In this document: positions 1 through 8,615 of the stretch, one piece after another
Position numbering within the stretch: the first letter of the stretch is position 1
How the letters are laid out: every line of letters begins with the position of its first letter
Assembly: GCF_000252995.1 (NCBI RefSeq)
Contig: NC_015761.1
Location: forward strand, 2,914,001-2,978,000
Source of the DNA: Salmonella bongori NCTC 12419
GTDB taxonomy: Bacteria; Pseudomonadota; Gammaproteobacteria; Enterobacterales; Enterobacteriaceae
Reading direction: 5' to 3'
Length of the DNA: 64,000 nucleotides
Position numbers and translations under genes: made by a program
The notes under the pieces: model-generated
What the model was told of the DNA's origin: nothing
Seen by the model: the letters and a program-made list of their open reading frames with translations, nothing else
Databases searched by the model: none

Positions 1-667
1 ACAGATGCGGATCGCTTAACGGCAGAAACGCCAGAATACCTTCACCATGGAACACCTGGCGGGCAACGGCGCCGTGGGGCTCTTCAGTTCGGATAGTCGC
101 CACCAGCGCATGGTGGCGATAATCCCAGAAGGTTAAGGGGATATCCGCTTTGTTACGTAACCAGGAGTTTGCGCCATCCGCACCAATCACCAGGCGCGCG
201 GTTAACATCGCACCATTTTTTAAGGTCAGGAAAGCGTCGTTCTCTCCCCAGGCAACCTGCTGCAACTCCGCTGGCGCCATTAAGGTGATATCCACTGCTT
301 GCTGCGCTTTTTGCCACAGTGCGTAGTGAATAACGCTGTTTTCAACAATATGCCCCAGATGACTATATCCCATGCTCGCGTCATCGAACGTAATACGGCC
401 AAAGCTGTCTTTATCCCAGACCTCCATACCGTGGTAGCAACTTGCCCGGCGCGCCACAATATCTGACCAGACGCCTAACCGAGTAAGCAGTTTTTCGCTG
501 GCGGCATTAATCGCCGATACGCGAAGCTGAGGCGGCGCATCGCTCGCTAACGGCTGGGGGACAAACTGATCCAGTACTGCAACGCGCAAACCGCTGCCCT
601 GCAAGCCGCAGGCGACAGCCAGTCCCACCATGCCTCCGCCAACTATTGCTACATCAACACTTTGCAC
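1..667 (-). CDS. ubiI: 2-octaprenylphenol hydroxylase UbiI (VisC), partial
   Basis: FAD-dependent monooxygenase that hydroxylates the ring at C5 in ubiquinone synthesis. The window holds the N-terminal 222 codons of a protein of about 400 residues; the rest lies left of base 1. The first residues carry the FAD-binding GGGMVG motif, and the stretch up to the window edge reads like E. coli UbiI (for example FHGEGILAFLPLSDPHLC). The start is a GTG at 665-667 (VQSVDVAIVGGG); E. coli uses ATG at the same place. It is the last gene of the ygfB-pepP-ubiH-ubiI operon, about 100 bases after ubiH, with a REP-like sequence in the gap. Confidence 0.95.
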   Translation of the reverse strand, partial: MQSVDVAIVGGGMVGLAVACGLQGSGLRVAVLDQFVPQPLASDAPPQLRVSAINAASEKLLTRLGVWSDIVARRASCYHGMEVWDKDSFGRITFDDASMGYSHLGHIVENSVIHYALWQKAQQAVDITLMAPAELQQVAWGENDAFLTLKNGAMLTARLVIGADGANSWLRNKADIPLTFWDYRHHALVATIRTEEPHGAVARQVFHGEGILAFLPLSDPHL

Positions 668-708
668 TATTTACTCCCGGACAAAACGTTATTCGTCTTT
701 CGTGGACC

Positions 709-763
709 TGATAAGCTTAACGCCATCAGGCATCGGTGCGCCGCTCCTGCCGGATAGCGGCAT
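709..763. repeat. REP-like palindromes between ubiH and ubiI
   Basis: Two short palindromic units (cctgataagc...gccatcaggc and tgccggatagcggcat) lie between the ubiH stop and the ubiI start. They match the general REP consensus of enteric bacteria and probably stabilise the upstream part of the polycistronic mRNA. Confidence 0.6.
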
Positions 764-771
764 ACGGTTCC

Positions 772-1950
772 TTATCGTGCGACCCAGCCAAGCGTTCGCT
801 GCGCCAGGACGTCGCGAGCGGGCGGGAACAGGTCCATTGCCATTAACCCGATGTTACGTCCCACCACCAACGGCGCCCAGCGGTTGGCAAACAGATGGAC
901 CAGACCGTTCGTCACGCCAATCGTCGCATCCCGGTCAGCCTGACGACGCTGCTGATAGCGCGATAATACATAATAAGCGCCCATATCCTCACCCGCGTTT
1001 TGTGCTGAGACCAGCGTTTCCGCCAGGCTCATGACATCGCGCAGACCGAGATTAAACCCTTGCCCGGCGATAGGATGCAGCGTCTGCGCCGCATTGCCGA
1101 CCAGTACGGTCCGGTGAGTAAACGCTTTCGCTGCGGTGGTAAGAGAAAGCGGATACGCGCTGCGCTTACCGGCCTGAGTAATACGCCCCAGCCGCCAGCC
1201 GAACGCGGTCTGCAACGCCTGACAGAATTGCGCGTCAGACCACCCCAGTACCTCATCGCGCTGGTCAAGTGGATGGCACCAGACCAAAGAGCACCGGCCT
1301 TGCGACATTGGCAACATTGCCAATGGGCCATGTGGGGTAAAACGTTCAAAGGCACGTCCCTGATGCGGGAGGGAGGTCGCGACATTCGCGATTACCGCTA
1401 ACTGTTCGTAGGGTTCCTGCCGCCAGTCAACGCCGCAGGCGGTCGCCAATGCGGAATGGGTGCCGTCAGCCGCCACCAAAACGCTGCCCGTTATCACCCG
1501 GCCATTTTCCAGAGTGACATTAACCTGCTGTTCAGTGCGCGACACGCTGGCCACACGCTCCGGACAGTGCAACGTCACGCCCGGCGCCTGACGCAACAGA
1601 GCAAACAGACGCAGCCCGATATCATGCAATTCCGCAACATGTCCCAACGCTGCCAGCCGGTAATCCTCCGCGTCGAGAGTCACAAATCCGCCATGACCGC
1701 GATCGCTAACGTGTACGGTTTTAATTGCCGTTGCACAACTGGAAATCACCTGCCAGACGCCAATTCGCGCCAGTTGTTGACAGGTGCCTGCCGCCAGTGC
1801 AATTGCTCTGGCGTCAAAACCGGGATGACTGTCTGCTTCAGGCGCTTTCGCTTCAATCAGATGTACCGGCAACGTCCCATGACTGAACCGGGAAATAGCC
1901 AGCGCCAGCGTCGCGCCAGCCATACCGCCGCCAACAATAATGACGCTCAT
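772..1950 (-). CDS. ubiH: 2-octaprenyl-6-methoxyphenol hydroxylase UbiH
   Basis: FAD monooxygenase that hydroxylates ring carbon 1 during ubiquinone synthesis; a soluble member of the Ubi complex. The product has 392 residues, the family length. Visible motifs are the N-terminal dinucleotide fold GGGMAG (about residues 7-12), the middle ADGTHS motif (about 161-166) and the C-terminal GNAAQTLHPIAGQG motif (about 285-298). The usual Asp of the last motif is Asn, as I recall for E. coli UbiH as well. The start codon overlaps the pepP stop by 4 bases (ATGA), so the two are translationally coupled. Paralogous to UbiI downstream. Confidence 0.97.
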   Translation of the reverse strand: MSVIIVGGGMAGATLALAISRFSHGTLPVHLIEAKAPEADSHPGFDARAIALAAGTCQQLARIGVWQVISSCATAIKTVHVSDRGHGGFVTLDAEDYRLAALGHVAELHDIGLRLFALLRQAPGVTLHCPERVASVSRTEQQVNVTLENGRVITGSVLVAADGTHSALATACGVDWRQEPYEQLAVIANVATSLPHQGRAFERFTPHGPLAMLPMSQGRCSLVWCHPLDQRDEVLGWSDAQFCQALQTAFGWRLGRITQAGKRSAYPLSLTTAAKAFTHRTVLVGNAAQTLHPIAGQGFNLGLRDVMSLAETLVSAQNAGEDMGAYYVLSRYQQRRQADRDATIGVTNGLVHLFANRWAPLVVGRNIGLMAMDLFPPARDVLAQRTLGWVAR

Positions 1951-3263
1951 TGCTGTCGCGCCGCCGCCATTAACGCTTCAATGTCGTCCGCCCTCTTCAC
2001 AACGCTGGCGGTCAGGTTTTCATTACCGTTTTCGGTAATAACAATGTCATCTTCAATACGAACGCCAATACCACGATACGCTTCCGGTACGTCGGCATCC
2101 GGCGCGATGTAAAGGCCCGGCTCCACGGTTAATACCATGCCTGGCTCCAGGATACGGGAGCGATCCGGTCCGTAAACGCCGACATCATGAACATCCAGCC
2201 CCAGCCAGTGGCTCAGGCCATGCATAAAGAAAGGACGATGCGCGTTTTCGGCAATCAGCTGATCGACTTCTCCGCGCAAAATCCCCAGTTTCACCAGCCC
2301 GGTTATCATGATGCGCACCACTTCGCCGGTCACTTCCTGAATGGAGGTGCCGGGACGAAATAGTCGCAGGCTGGTCTCCAGCGATTCCAGAACGATGTCA
2401 TAAATTTCACGCTGAGCTGGCGTGAACTTCCCGTTCACCGGGAAAGTGCGCGTGATATCGCCCGCGTAACCTTTGTATTCACAGCCCGCATCGATAAGCA
2501 CTAAATCGCCGTCGCGCATTTCGCTTTCGTTTTCAGTGTAATGCAGAATGCAGCCGTTTTCGCCGCTGCCGACAATGGTGTTATAGGACGGATAGCGCGC
2601 GCCGTGCCGATTAAATTCATGGTGAATTTCGCCTTCCAGTTGATACTCGAACATCCCTGGACGACATTTTTCCATCGCGCGAATATGCGCCAGCGCGCTG
2701 ATTTCCCCGGCGCGACGCATCACCGCAATCTCTTCCTGCGATTTGAACAGGCGCATTTCATGCACCATTGGTCGCCAGTCGGTCATGGTAGCAGGCGCAA
2801 TCAGATTCTGACGGGAACCTTTACGCAGTTTCTCCAGCGCAGCCAGAACAATCTCGTCAGCATACGCATATTCGCCCTGCGCGTGGTACACCACATCCAG
2901 ACCGTTAAGCAACTGAAAGAGTTGCTGGTTGATTTCGCTAAACGCCAGTGCCCGATCAACACCCAATTTTTCCGGCGCGGCGCCCTGCCCTAAACGGCGG
3001 CCAAACCAGATTTCCGCCGTCAGATCACGAACACGGTTGAACAAAACACTGTGGTTATGGGTGTCATCACTCTTAATCAGCACCAGCACAGCTTCCGGTT
3101 CGTTAAACCCGGTGAAATACCAGAAGTCGCTGCTCTGGCGATACGGATATTCACTGTCTGCGCTGCGCGTCGCCTCCGGAGCGGCAAAGATCAGCGCGGC
3201 GCTGCCGGGCTGCATTTGCGCCAGTAGTGCCTGGCGCCGGCGTTGGTATTCCTGCTGAGTCAT
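1947..3263 (-). CDS. pepP: Xaa-Pro aminopeptidase PepP
   Basis: Cytoplasmic metallopeptidase (M24B, pita-bread fold) that removes N-terminal residues preceding proline, using two Mn ions. The product has 438 residues; E. coli PepP has 441. All five metal ligands are present: D258, D269, H352, E381 and E404. The N-terminal half is the creatinase-like domain. The start MTQQEYQ was chosen because GGAGG lies 7 bases upstream; this end differs from E. coli (MSEISRQEFQ), which explains the 3-residue difference. It lies 26 bases after ygfB and overlaps ubiH by 4 bases, in the operon ygfB-pepP-ubiH-ubiI. Confidence 0.97.
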   Translation of the reverse strand: MTQQEYQRRRQALLAQMQPGSAALIFAAPEATRSADSEYPYRQSSDFWYFTGFNEPEAVLVLIKSDDTHNHSVLFNRVRDLTAEIWFGRRLGQGAAPEKLGVDRALAFSEINQQLFQLLNGLDVVYHAQGEYAYADEIVLAALEKLRKGSRQNLIAPATMTDWRPMVHEMRLFKSQEEIAVMRRAGEISALAHIRAMEKCRPGMFEYQLEGEIHHEFNRHGARYPSYNTIVGSGENGCILHYTENESEMRDGDLVLIDAGCEYKGYAGDITRTFPVNGKFTPAQREIYDIVLESLETSLRLFRPGTSIQEVTGEVVRIMITGLVKLGILRGEVDQLIAENAHRPFFMHGLSHWLGLDVHDVGVYGPDRSRILEPGMVLTVEPGLYIAPDADVPEAYRGIGVRIEDDIVITENGNENLTASVVKRADDIEALMAAARQQ

Positions 3264-3289
3264 GACATGGCCTCCATTTCATCTTGTTC

Positions 3290-3868
3290 TTAGTGTAGCG
3301 TCGGTTTACGCACTTCCGGCGCGGTTGGCTGCTGGCGCGTGAAAGTGTCATGACATAACAGCGCCGCAACACGAACATATTCGATGATCTCTTCGAGCGA
3401 CATTTCCAGCTCTTCCTGATCTTCGCTTTCATCATAACCAAGCTGCGCAATATTACGCAGGTCATCGATCGCTTCACCCGTTTCGCCGGTAACTTTATCA
3501 AGTTTAGGCTGCGTGACGCCGAGGCCAAGCAAAAAGTGGTTAACCCATCCAGCCAACGCATCCGCGCGATCGAACACACTGACATCGTCGCCTTCAGGCA
3601 GATAAAGCTGAAAAAGAAAACCATCGTCTTCCAGCGCATCGCTGGTCGCCGCGTGCATTTTGCGCAGCGCCTGAGCAAGTTCATGCCCGAAAGCCAGACC
3701 TTCGTTCGTCAGGTCGTGAAGCAGCGGCTGCCATGAGCTGTCGTTATTGCCGCCGCAAATCATTCCGCTGATTAAACCGTGCATCTCAGCCGGGGTCAGA
3801 CCCGCCCCTTGTTGGTTCAAAAACTGGTTCATTTCGTTGTAACCAGGCATTTCGTTCTGTATAGACAT
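3290..3868 (-). CDS. ygfB: YecA/UPF0149 family protein YgfB
   Basis: Small acidic protein of the UPF0149 family; no enzymatic role is established. 192 residues from the second ATG (MSIQNEMPGYNEMNQF); another in-frame ATG six bases upstream (3872-3874) would give 194. Neither has a strong ribosome binding site. Like E. coli YgfB, it lacks the C-terminal SEC-type zinc-binding tail found in some relatives such as YecA. First gene of the operon with pepP, ubiH and ubiI, and divergent from zapA, with about 170 bases between the two genes. Confidence 0.93.
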   Translation of the reverse strand: MSIQNEMPGYNEMNQFLNQQGAGLTPAEMHGLISGMICGGNNDSSWQPLLHDLTNEGLAFGHELAQALRKMHAATSDALEDDGFLFQLYLPEGDDVSVFDRADALAGWVNHFLLGLGVTQPKLDKVTGETGEAIDDLRNIAQLGYDESEDQEELEMSLEEIIEYVRVAALLCHDTFTRQQPTAPEVRKPTLH

Positions 3869-3885
3869 AAGCATTCGTCATCAAA

Positions 3886-3928
3886 GGGAGGAATATTCAT
3901 GATATGCTACCACTTTGGACCCTGGTGA
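3886..3928 (+). other. Candidate 9-codon leader ORF before zapA
   Basis: A GGGAGG sequence (3886-3891) sits 7 bases before an ATG (3899-3901) that opens a 9-codon frame, MICYHFGPW, ending at TGA (3926-3928). The ribosome binding site is stronger than that of ygfB on the other strand. Whether it is transcribed depends on where the zapA promoter starts, which I cannot place. It could equally be chance in the divergent promoter region. Confidence 0.3.
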
Positions 3929-3961
3929 ACCAGAAAAGGGCTTGTATCTTCACACCAGGGT
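3919..3961. promoter_or_regulatory. 9-bp inverted repeat in the ygfB-zapA intergenic region
   Basis: Perfect arms accctggtg (3919-3927) and caccagggt (3953-3961) are separated by 25 bases. A related copy ggaccctgg recurs at 3984-3992 inside a gaccc-t-gggtc palindrome, and ccttcg/cgaagg (3977-3982, 4002-4007) brackets that copy. These could be protein-binding repeats or RNA hairpins in the zapA leader. Confidence 0.45.
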
Positions 3962-4035
3962 AGCTATAGTGTCGCCCCTTCGCGGACCCTGGGTCTGGAG
4001 ACGAAGGCAGCGCAGTCAATCAGCAGGAAGGTGGC

Positions 4036-4365
4036 ATGTCTGCACAACCCGTCGATATCCAAATTTTTGGCCGTTCACTGCGAGTGAATTGCCCGCCTGA
4101 CCAAAGGGATGCGTTGAATCAGGCTGCGGACGATCTCAATCAGCGGTTGCAAGATCTGAAAGTTCGCACTAGAGTCACAAATACTGAGCAGCTGGTTTTC
4201 ATTGCCGCATTGAATATCAGCTATGAGTTAACTCAGGAAAAAGCGAAGACCCGCGACTACGCGGCGAGCATGGAACAACGTATTCGGATGTTACAACAGA
4301 CCATAGAACAAGCGTTGCTTGATCAGGGTCGCATAACCGAAAAAACGGGCCAAAACTTTGAATAA
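4036..4365 (+). CDS. zapA: Cell division protein ZapA
   Basis: Small Z-ring-associated protein that binds and cross-links FtsZ filaments and recruits ZapB. 109 residues, the family length. The N-terminal part ([17 protein letters not shown]) forms the FtsZ-binding head; the C-terminal half, from about residue 60, is a long coiled-coil helix rich in E, Q and K that mediates tetramer formation. An AGGAAGG ribosome binding site lies just before ATG. The 6S RNA gene follows 41 bases after the stop, the same order as in E. coli. Confidence 0.97.
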
Positions 4366-4406
4366 CACTTTCCGCTTTACTATGGTAAAGTGATGGTGAA
4401 AACAGA

Positions 4407-4589
4407 ATTTCTCTGAGATGTTTGCAAGCGGGCCAGTCCCCTGAGCCGATATTTCATACCACAAGAATGTGGCGCTCCGCGGTTGGTGAGCATGCTCGGT
4501 TCGTCCGAGAAGCCTTAAAACTGTGACGACACATTCACCTTGAACCAAGGGTTCAAGGGTTACAGCCTGCGGCGGCATCTCGGAGATTC
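4407..4589 (+). ncRNA. ssrS: 6S RNA
   Basis: 183-base RNA that mimics an open promoter and sequesters sigma70 RNA polymerase in stationary phase. It begins atttctctgag and ends ctcggagattc, so the 5' and 3' ends pair to form the closing stem. The central bulge strands and the characteristic segments gcgggccagtcccctgagcc and ccttgaaccaagggttcaag are nearly identical to E. coli ssrS as I remember it. A -10-like tatggt lies upstream at 4381-4386. ygfA follows by 21 bases and is probably cotranscribed and released by processing. Confidence 0.97.
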
Positions 4590-4610
4590 CCTTTCTGACT
4601 GGCGACAGCC

Positions 4611-5207
4611 ATGACACTACATTCTGAACTTCCCTTATCCCGCAATGACATTCGCCGTATGATTCGGCAGCGTCGACGTGCGTTAACGCCACAACAACAA
4701 CTCGACTTCGGCCAGCGTGCCGCCACGCGTATGCTTGCGTATCCTCCCGTGGTGCAGGCAAACACCGTTGCCGTGTTTCTGTCTTTTGATGGCGAACTTG
4801 ATACACAACCGCTGATCGACCAGTTGTGGCGTTCGGGGAAGCGCGTTTATCTGCCTGTGCTTCATCCGTTCAGCCCCGGTAACTTGCTGTTTTTGCACTA
4901 TCACCCACACAGTGAACTGGTGACGAACCGTCTGAAAATTCAGGAACCTAAGCTGAATGTCCGCGACATATTGCCACTATCTGAGTTAGATGTGTTGGTC
5001 ACGCCGCTGGTGGCGTTTGACCAATACGGACAACGCTTAGGTATGGGCGGCGGCTTTTATGACCGTACATTGCAGAACTGGCAGCAGCATGGCATGACGC
5101 CGGTTGGCTATGCACATGATTGCCAGCTTGTCGAAAAACTACCGGTTGAAGAGTGGGATATTCCGCTACCTGCAATAGTTACGCCGTCGAAAATATGGCA
5201 ATGGTAG
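4611..5207 (+). CDS. ygfA: 5-formyltetrahydrofolate cyclo-ligase (YgfA/Fau)
   Basis: Converts 5-formyl-THF plus ATP to 5,10-methenyl-THF, recycling an inhibitory folate. 198 residues from ATG 4611. A shorter form could start at the internal ATG 4659 (MIRQRRRAL), giving 182 residues as originally annotated in E. coli. I prefer the longer frame because family members normally have a helix with this Arg-rich substrate loop inside it rather than at the very N terminus. The signature GMGGGFYDRTL lies at about residues 145-155, and FLSFDGELDT marks the middle of the fold. It lies just after ssrS. Confidence 0.93.
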   Translation: MTLHSELPLSRNDIRRMIRQRRRALTPQQQLDFGQRAATRMLAYPPVVQANTVAVFLSFDGELDTQPLIDQLWRSGKRVYLPVLHPFSPGNLLFLHYHPHSELVTNRLKIQEPKLNVRDILPLSELDVLVTPLVAFDQYGQRLGMGGGFYDRTLQNWQQHGMTPVGYAHDCQLVEKLPVEEWDIPLPAIVTPSKIWQW

Positions 5208-5218
5208 CGATGATTCAT

Positions 5219-5291
5219 TGCCGGGTGGCGGCGACGCCTTACCCGGCCTACACGCTTATTCAGGCCCAGGAAGCGTAGCGCCATCCGGCAA
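5219..5291. repeat. REP/BIME between ygfA and serA
   Basis: A pair of REP units in opposite orientation: tgccgggtggcggcgacgcc with ttacccggcc, then aagcgtagcgccatccggca. It fills the 92-base gap between the convergent ygfA and serA genes. E. coli K-12 carries the sibC/ibsC toxin-antitoxin RNA at this position; there is no room for it here. Confidence 0.85.
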
Positions 5292-5299
5292 ATGTAAAA

Positions 5300-6532
5300 T
5301 TAGTACAGTAAGCGGGCGCGAATAGTGCCAGGAATCGCCTTCATCGCCAGTAACGCTTTCTCCGCCACATCGCCATCGGCCTCTATATCAATCACAACAT
5401 ACCCCATTCGGGCAGAGGTTTGTAGATACTGCGCGGCAATGTTAACGCCCTGCTCGGCAAAGATCTGGTTAAGTGCCGTCAGTACGCCCGGGCGGTTTTC
5501 ATGGATGTGCATCAGGCGACGGCCACCATGCAATGGCAGCGACACTTCCGGGAAATTCACAGCGGAAAGCGTCGAGCCGTTATCCGAATACTTAATCAGT
5601 TTTCCTGAAACTTCCAGACCGATGTTTTCTTGCGCTTCCTGCGTCGAACCGCCGATATGCGGCGTCAGGATCACATTATCAAATTCGCACAGCGGAGAGG
5701 TAAACGGATCGCTGTTCGTCGCGGGTTCTGTCGGGAAAACGTCGATCGCCGCTCCCGCCAAATGTTTCGTCGCCAGCGCATCACACAAAGCCGGGATATC
5801 CACCACCGTTCCGCGCGCGGCGTTAATGAGCAGTGAACCCGGCTTCATCAGGGAAATCTCTTTCGCGCCCATCATGTTTTTGGTAGAGGCGTTTTCAGGG
5901 ACGTGCAAACTCACCACATCGCTCATATTCAGCAATTCAGAAAGATGCTGCACCTGGGTCGCATTACCGAGTGGCAGTTTATTTTCAATATCATAGAAGT
6001 AAACATGCATACCCAGCGATTCCGCCAGAATCCCCAGCTGCGTCCCGATATGACCATAACCAATAATGCCCAGTTTCTTCCCGCGCGCTTCAAACGACCC
6101 TGCCGCCAGCTTATTCCATACGCCACGGTGCGCTTTGGCGTTCGCTTCCGGCACACCGCGCAGTAGCAGTAATAGCTCGCCAATCACCAGTTCCGCTACG
6201 GAACGGGTATTCGAGAATGGCGCATTAAAGACCGGAATACCGCGTTTCGCCGCCGCATTCAAATCAACCTGGTTGGTACCGATGCAAAAACAGCCAATCG
6301 CCACTAATTTCTCTGCGGCGTTAATCACTTCCTCTGTCAGATGAGTACGGGATCGCAGGCCGATGAAGTGGGCATCGCGGATGGACGCTTTCAGCTGCTC
6401 AGCGTCCAGCGCGCCCTTATGATATTCAATATTGGTGTAACCTGCCGCACGAAGGCTTTCCAACGCCTTTTGATGCACCCCTTCAACCAGCAGAAATTTA
6501 ATTTTATCTTTCTCCAGCGATACCTTTGCCAT
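5300..6532 (-). CDS. serA: D-3-phosphoglycerate dehydrogenase SerA
   Basis: First step of serine synthesis: oxidises 3-phosphoglycerate to 3-phosphohydroxypyruvate (and reduces 2-oxoglutarate) with NAD; inhibited by serine. 410 residues from the ATG at 6530-6532 (MAKVSLEKDK). An in-frame ATG 27 bases upstream exists, but AGGATCGGGGA just before 6532 and the family length decide the start. NAD-binding GYGHIG is in the middle; catalytic Arg (NAARGTVVD) and His (LTPHIGG) are present. The C-terminal ACT domain from about residue 338 (RRLMHIHENRPGVL) binds serine. Divergent promoter region shared with the rpiA 3' end. Confidence 0.98.
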   Translation of the reverse strand: MAKVSLEKDKIKFLLVEGVHQKALESLRAAGYTNIEYHKGALDAEQLKASIRDAHFIGLRSRTHLTEEVINAAEKLVAIGCFCIGTNQVDLNAAAKRGIPVFNAPFSNTRSVAELVIGELLLLLRGVPEANAKAHRGVWNKLAAGSFEARGKKLGIIGYGHIGTQLGILAESLGMHVYFYDIENKLPLGNATQVQHLSELLNMSDVVSLHVPENASTKNMMGAKEISLMKPGSLLINAARGTVVDIPALCDALATKHLAGAAIDVFPTEPATNSDPFTSPLCEFDNVILTPHIGGSTQEAQENIGLEVSGKLIKYSDNGSTLSAVNFPEVSLPLHGGRRLMHIHENRPGVLTALNQIFAEQGVNIAAQYLQTSARMGYVVIDIEADGDVAEKALLAMKAIPGTIRARLLY

Positions 6533-6714
6533 TTCCCCGATCCTGTCTTTTTTTGCCATCTGATGTTGTGTGTGGATTTACATCCGTCCTTCAACATATC
6601 AAAAAAAATTGTCGCGGCAATATGAACGTTTGCGTCACTGCCCTGAAGGAATCGCATACAGCGGGAAATACCAGATGAAAATGCCAGGAATAACTTTTTC
6701 TTTGGAGGGATCGG

Positions 6715-6759
6715 CAGGGCAAACGATTAAACGTGATATATGTCACCAAATTTGCCCTG
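6715..6759. promoter_or_regulatory. Inverted repeat around a CRP-like palindrome, rpiA-serA gap
   Basis: Perfect 9-base arms cagggcaaa (6715-6723) and tttgccctg (6751-6759) enclose a gtgatatatgtcac palindrome (6733-6746) that resembles a CRP site (GTGA-N6-TCAC). The site is about 185 bases upstream of the serA start and just downstream of rpiA. It may be a serA regulatory site (CRP and Lrp act on serA in E. coli) or a 3' structure of the rpiA mRNA. Confidence 0.4.
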
Positions 6760-6798
6760 GCCAAATTTTTTACACGACCGGAAATATGCCCGTCGGGA

Positions 6799-7458
6799 TC
6801 ATTTTACGATGGTTTTCACCCCATCCGGCGTGCCAATCAATGCGACATCCGCACCCCGATTGGCAAACAACCCTACGGTCACCACGCCCGGAATGGCGTT
6901 AATGGCATTTTCCAGAGCGATGGGATCCAGGATTTCCATACCATAGACATCCAGAATGACATTACCGTTATCCGTAATCACGCCCTGACGGTACTCCGGA
7001 CGTCCACCCAGTTTCACCAGCTGGCGAGCAACCGCGCTGCGCGCCATCGGGATCACTTCGACTGGCAGCGGAAATTTTCCCAGAATATCCACCTGCTTAG
7101 AGGCATCCGCAATACAGATAAATTTCTCCGCCACGGAAGCAATAATTTTCTCACGGGTTAATGCCGCGCCGCCGCCTTTGATCATCTGCATATGGCCGTT
7201 GATTTCATCCGCGCCGTCGACATAAATGCCCAGGCTATCCACCTCGTTAAGATCAAACACATGAATACCGAGGCTTTTGAGTTTTTCAGTCGAGGCGTCC
7301 GAGCTGGAGACCGCGCCTTCAATCTGGCCTTTCATTGTGCCCAGCGCATCAATAAAGTGTGCAGCCGTTGAGCCTGTACCAACGCCCACAATGGTGCCGG
7401 GCTGTACATACTGAAGTGCCGCCCATCCTACCGCTTTTTTCAGTTCATCCTGCGTCAT
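6799..7458 (-). CDS. rpiA: Ribose-5-phosphate isomerase A
   Basis: Interconverts ribose 5-phosphate and ribulose 5-phosphate in the non-oxidative pentose phosphate pathway. 219 residues, identical in length to E. coli RpiA. The phosphate-binding GTGST is at 27-31; the catalytic residues D81, D84 (DGADE), K94 and E103 are all present. Transcribed toward serA and divergent from argP; an argP-rpiA regulatory gap of about 150 bases lies upstream. Confidence 0.98.
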   Translation of the reverse strand: MTQDELKKAVGWAALQYVQPGTIVGVGTGSTAAHFIDALGTMKGQIEGAVSSSDASTEKLKSLGIHVFDLNEVDSLGIYVDGADEINGHMQMIKGGGAALTREKIIASVAEKFICIADASKQVDILGKFPLPVEVIPMARSAVARQLVKLGGRPEYRQGVITDNGNVILDVYGMEILDPIALENAINAIPGVVTVGLFANRGADVALIGTPDGVKTIVK

Positions 7459-7611
7459 AGATCGTTTCGCCTGTGGTGTGAAAATTCAGCCGCATTATAG
7501 AACATTGTCGGGAAAAATCTCTGTGTCCGTCCACAGGCTACGGATTTCATCTGTACCGATGGCAAATTTATGTCATAGTGCGGAAAAAAATATCAGGAGC
7601 ATGACACAACA

Positions 7612-8505
7612 ATGAAACGTCCGGACTACAGAACACTACAGGCGCTGGATGCCGTTATACGTGAACGAGGATTCGAGCGCGCCGCCCAGAAGCTGTGCAT
7701 CACGCAATCCGCCGTCTCACAGCGCATAAAACAGCTTGAGAATATGTTCGGACAACCTTTGTTGGTGCGTACCGTTCCTCCTCGCCCCACGGAACAGGGG
7801 CAAAAACTACTGGCACTGCTGCGCCAGGTCGAGTTACTGGAAGAGGAGTGGCTGGGCGATGAACAAACCGGCTCTACGCCGTTACTGCTGTCGCTGGCGG
7901 TCAACGCCGACAGTCTGGCGACCTGGCTGCTGCCGGCGCTGGCGCCGGTACTGGCGGACTCCCCTATCCGCCTCAATTTGCAGGTGGAAGATGAAACGCG
8001 TACACAAGAACGCCTGCGCCGCGGCGAGGTAGTGGGCGCGGTCAGTATCCAGCATCAGGCGCTGCCCAGTTGCCTGGTGGATAAACTGGGCGCGCTCGAC
8101 TATCTGTTTGTCGCATCAAAACCGTTTGCTGAGCGCTATTTCCCCAACGGCGTTACCCGTTCGTCTCTGCTGAAAGCGCCCGCCGTCGCGTTCGACCATC
8201 TGGATGATATGCATCAGGCCTTTTTACAACAAAATTTCGATCTACCACCTGGCAGCGTGCCGTGCCATATCGTGAATTCATCCGAAGCTTTTGTACAACT
8301 GGCCCGTCAGGGCACGACCTGCTGCATGATCCCTCACCTGCAAATTGAGAAAGAGCTGGAAAGCGGCGAGTTGATAAACTTAACGCCCGGTTTGCTACAA
8401 CGCAGGATGCTTTACTGGCACCGCTTTGCCCCGGAAAGCAGGATGATGCGTAAAGTGACCGATGCGTTGCTGGAGTACGGGCACAAGGTGCTGCGCCAGG
8501 ATTAA
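7612..8505 (+). CDS. argP: LysR-type regulator ArgP (IciA)
   Basis: Activates the arginine exporter gene argO when arginine is bound, and lysine-repressible genes such as dapB, lysA and gdhA. It was first described as an inhibitor of oriC opening. 297 residues. The winged HTH occupies residues 1-60 ([25 protein letters not shown]) and the periplasmic-binding-like effector domain the rest. An AGGAG sequence (7594-7598) precedes the start at 7612. Its likely target argO lies 8 kb away in this window. Confidence 0.97.
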
Positions 8506-8518
8506 CCTTTCTTATTAA

Positions 8519-8552
8519 TGCCGGATGGCGGTGTGAACGCCTTATCCGGCCT
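8519..8552. repeat. REP element after argP
   Basis: Single REP unit tgccggatggcggtgtgaac followed by gccttatccggcc, forming an imperfect hairpin 15 bases after the argP stop. Confidence 0.85.
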
Positions 8553-8615
8553 GCATGACCCACTATTACCTTATTACTTCTTTGAAATTCATCACAAAAT
8601 TATAAATTTCAGGCG

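Noticed and set aside
286..300. Possible defect in UbiH: Asn in place of Asp in the C-terminal FAD motif (residues 285-298)
   Set aside because: The same GNAAQ sequence is, as I recall, found in functional E. coli UbiH, so it is not a lesion. The coordinates here are residue numbers of UbiH; the codons lie near bases 1057-1098.
5208..5299. sibC/ibsC-type toxin-antitoxin RNA expected from E. coli between ygfA and serA
   Set aside because: The gap is only 92 bases and is filled by a BIME; no ibs-like ORF is visible.
8153..8563. 136-codon minus-strand open frame across the end of argP
   Set aside because: Antisense shadow of argP and the REP element.
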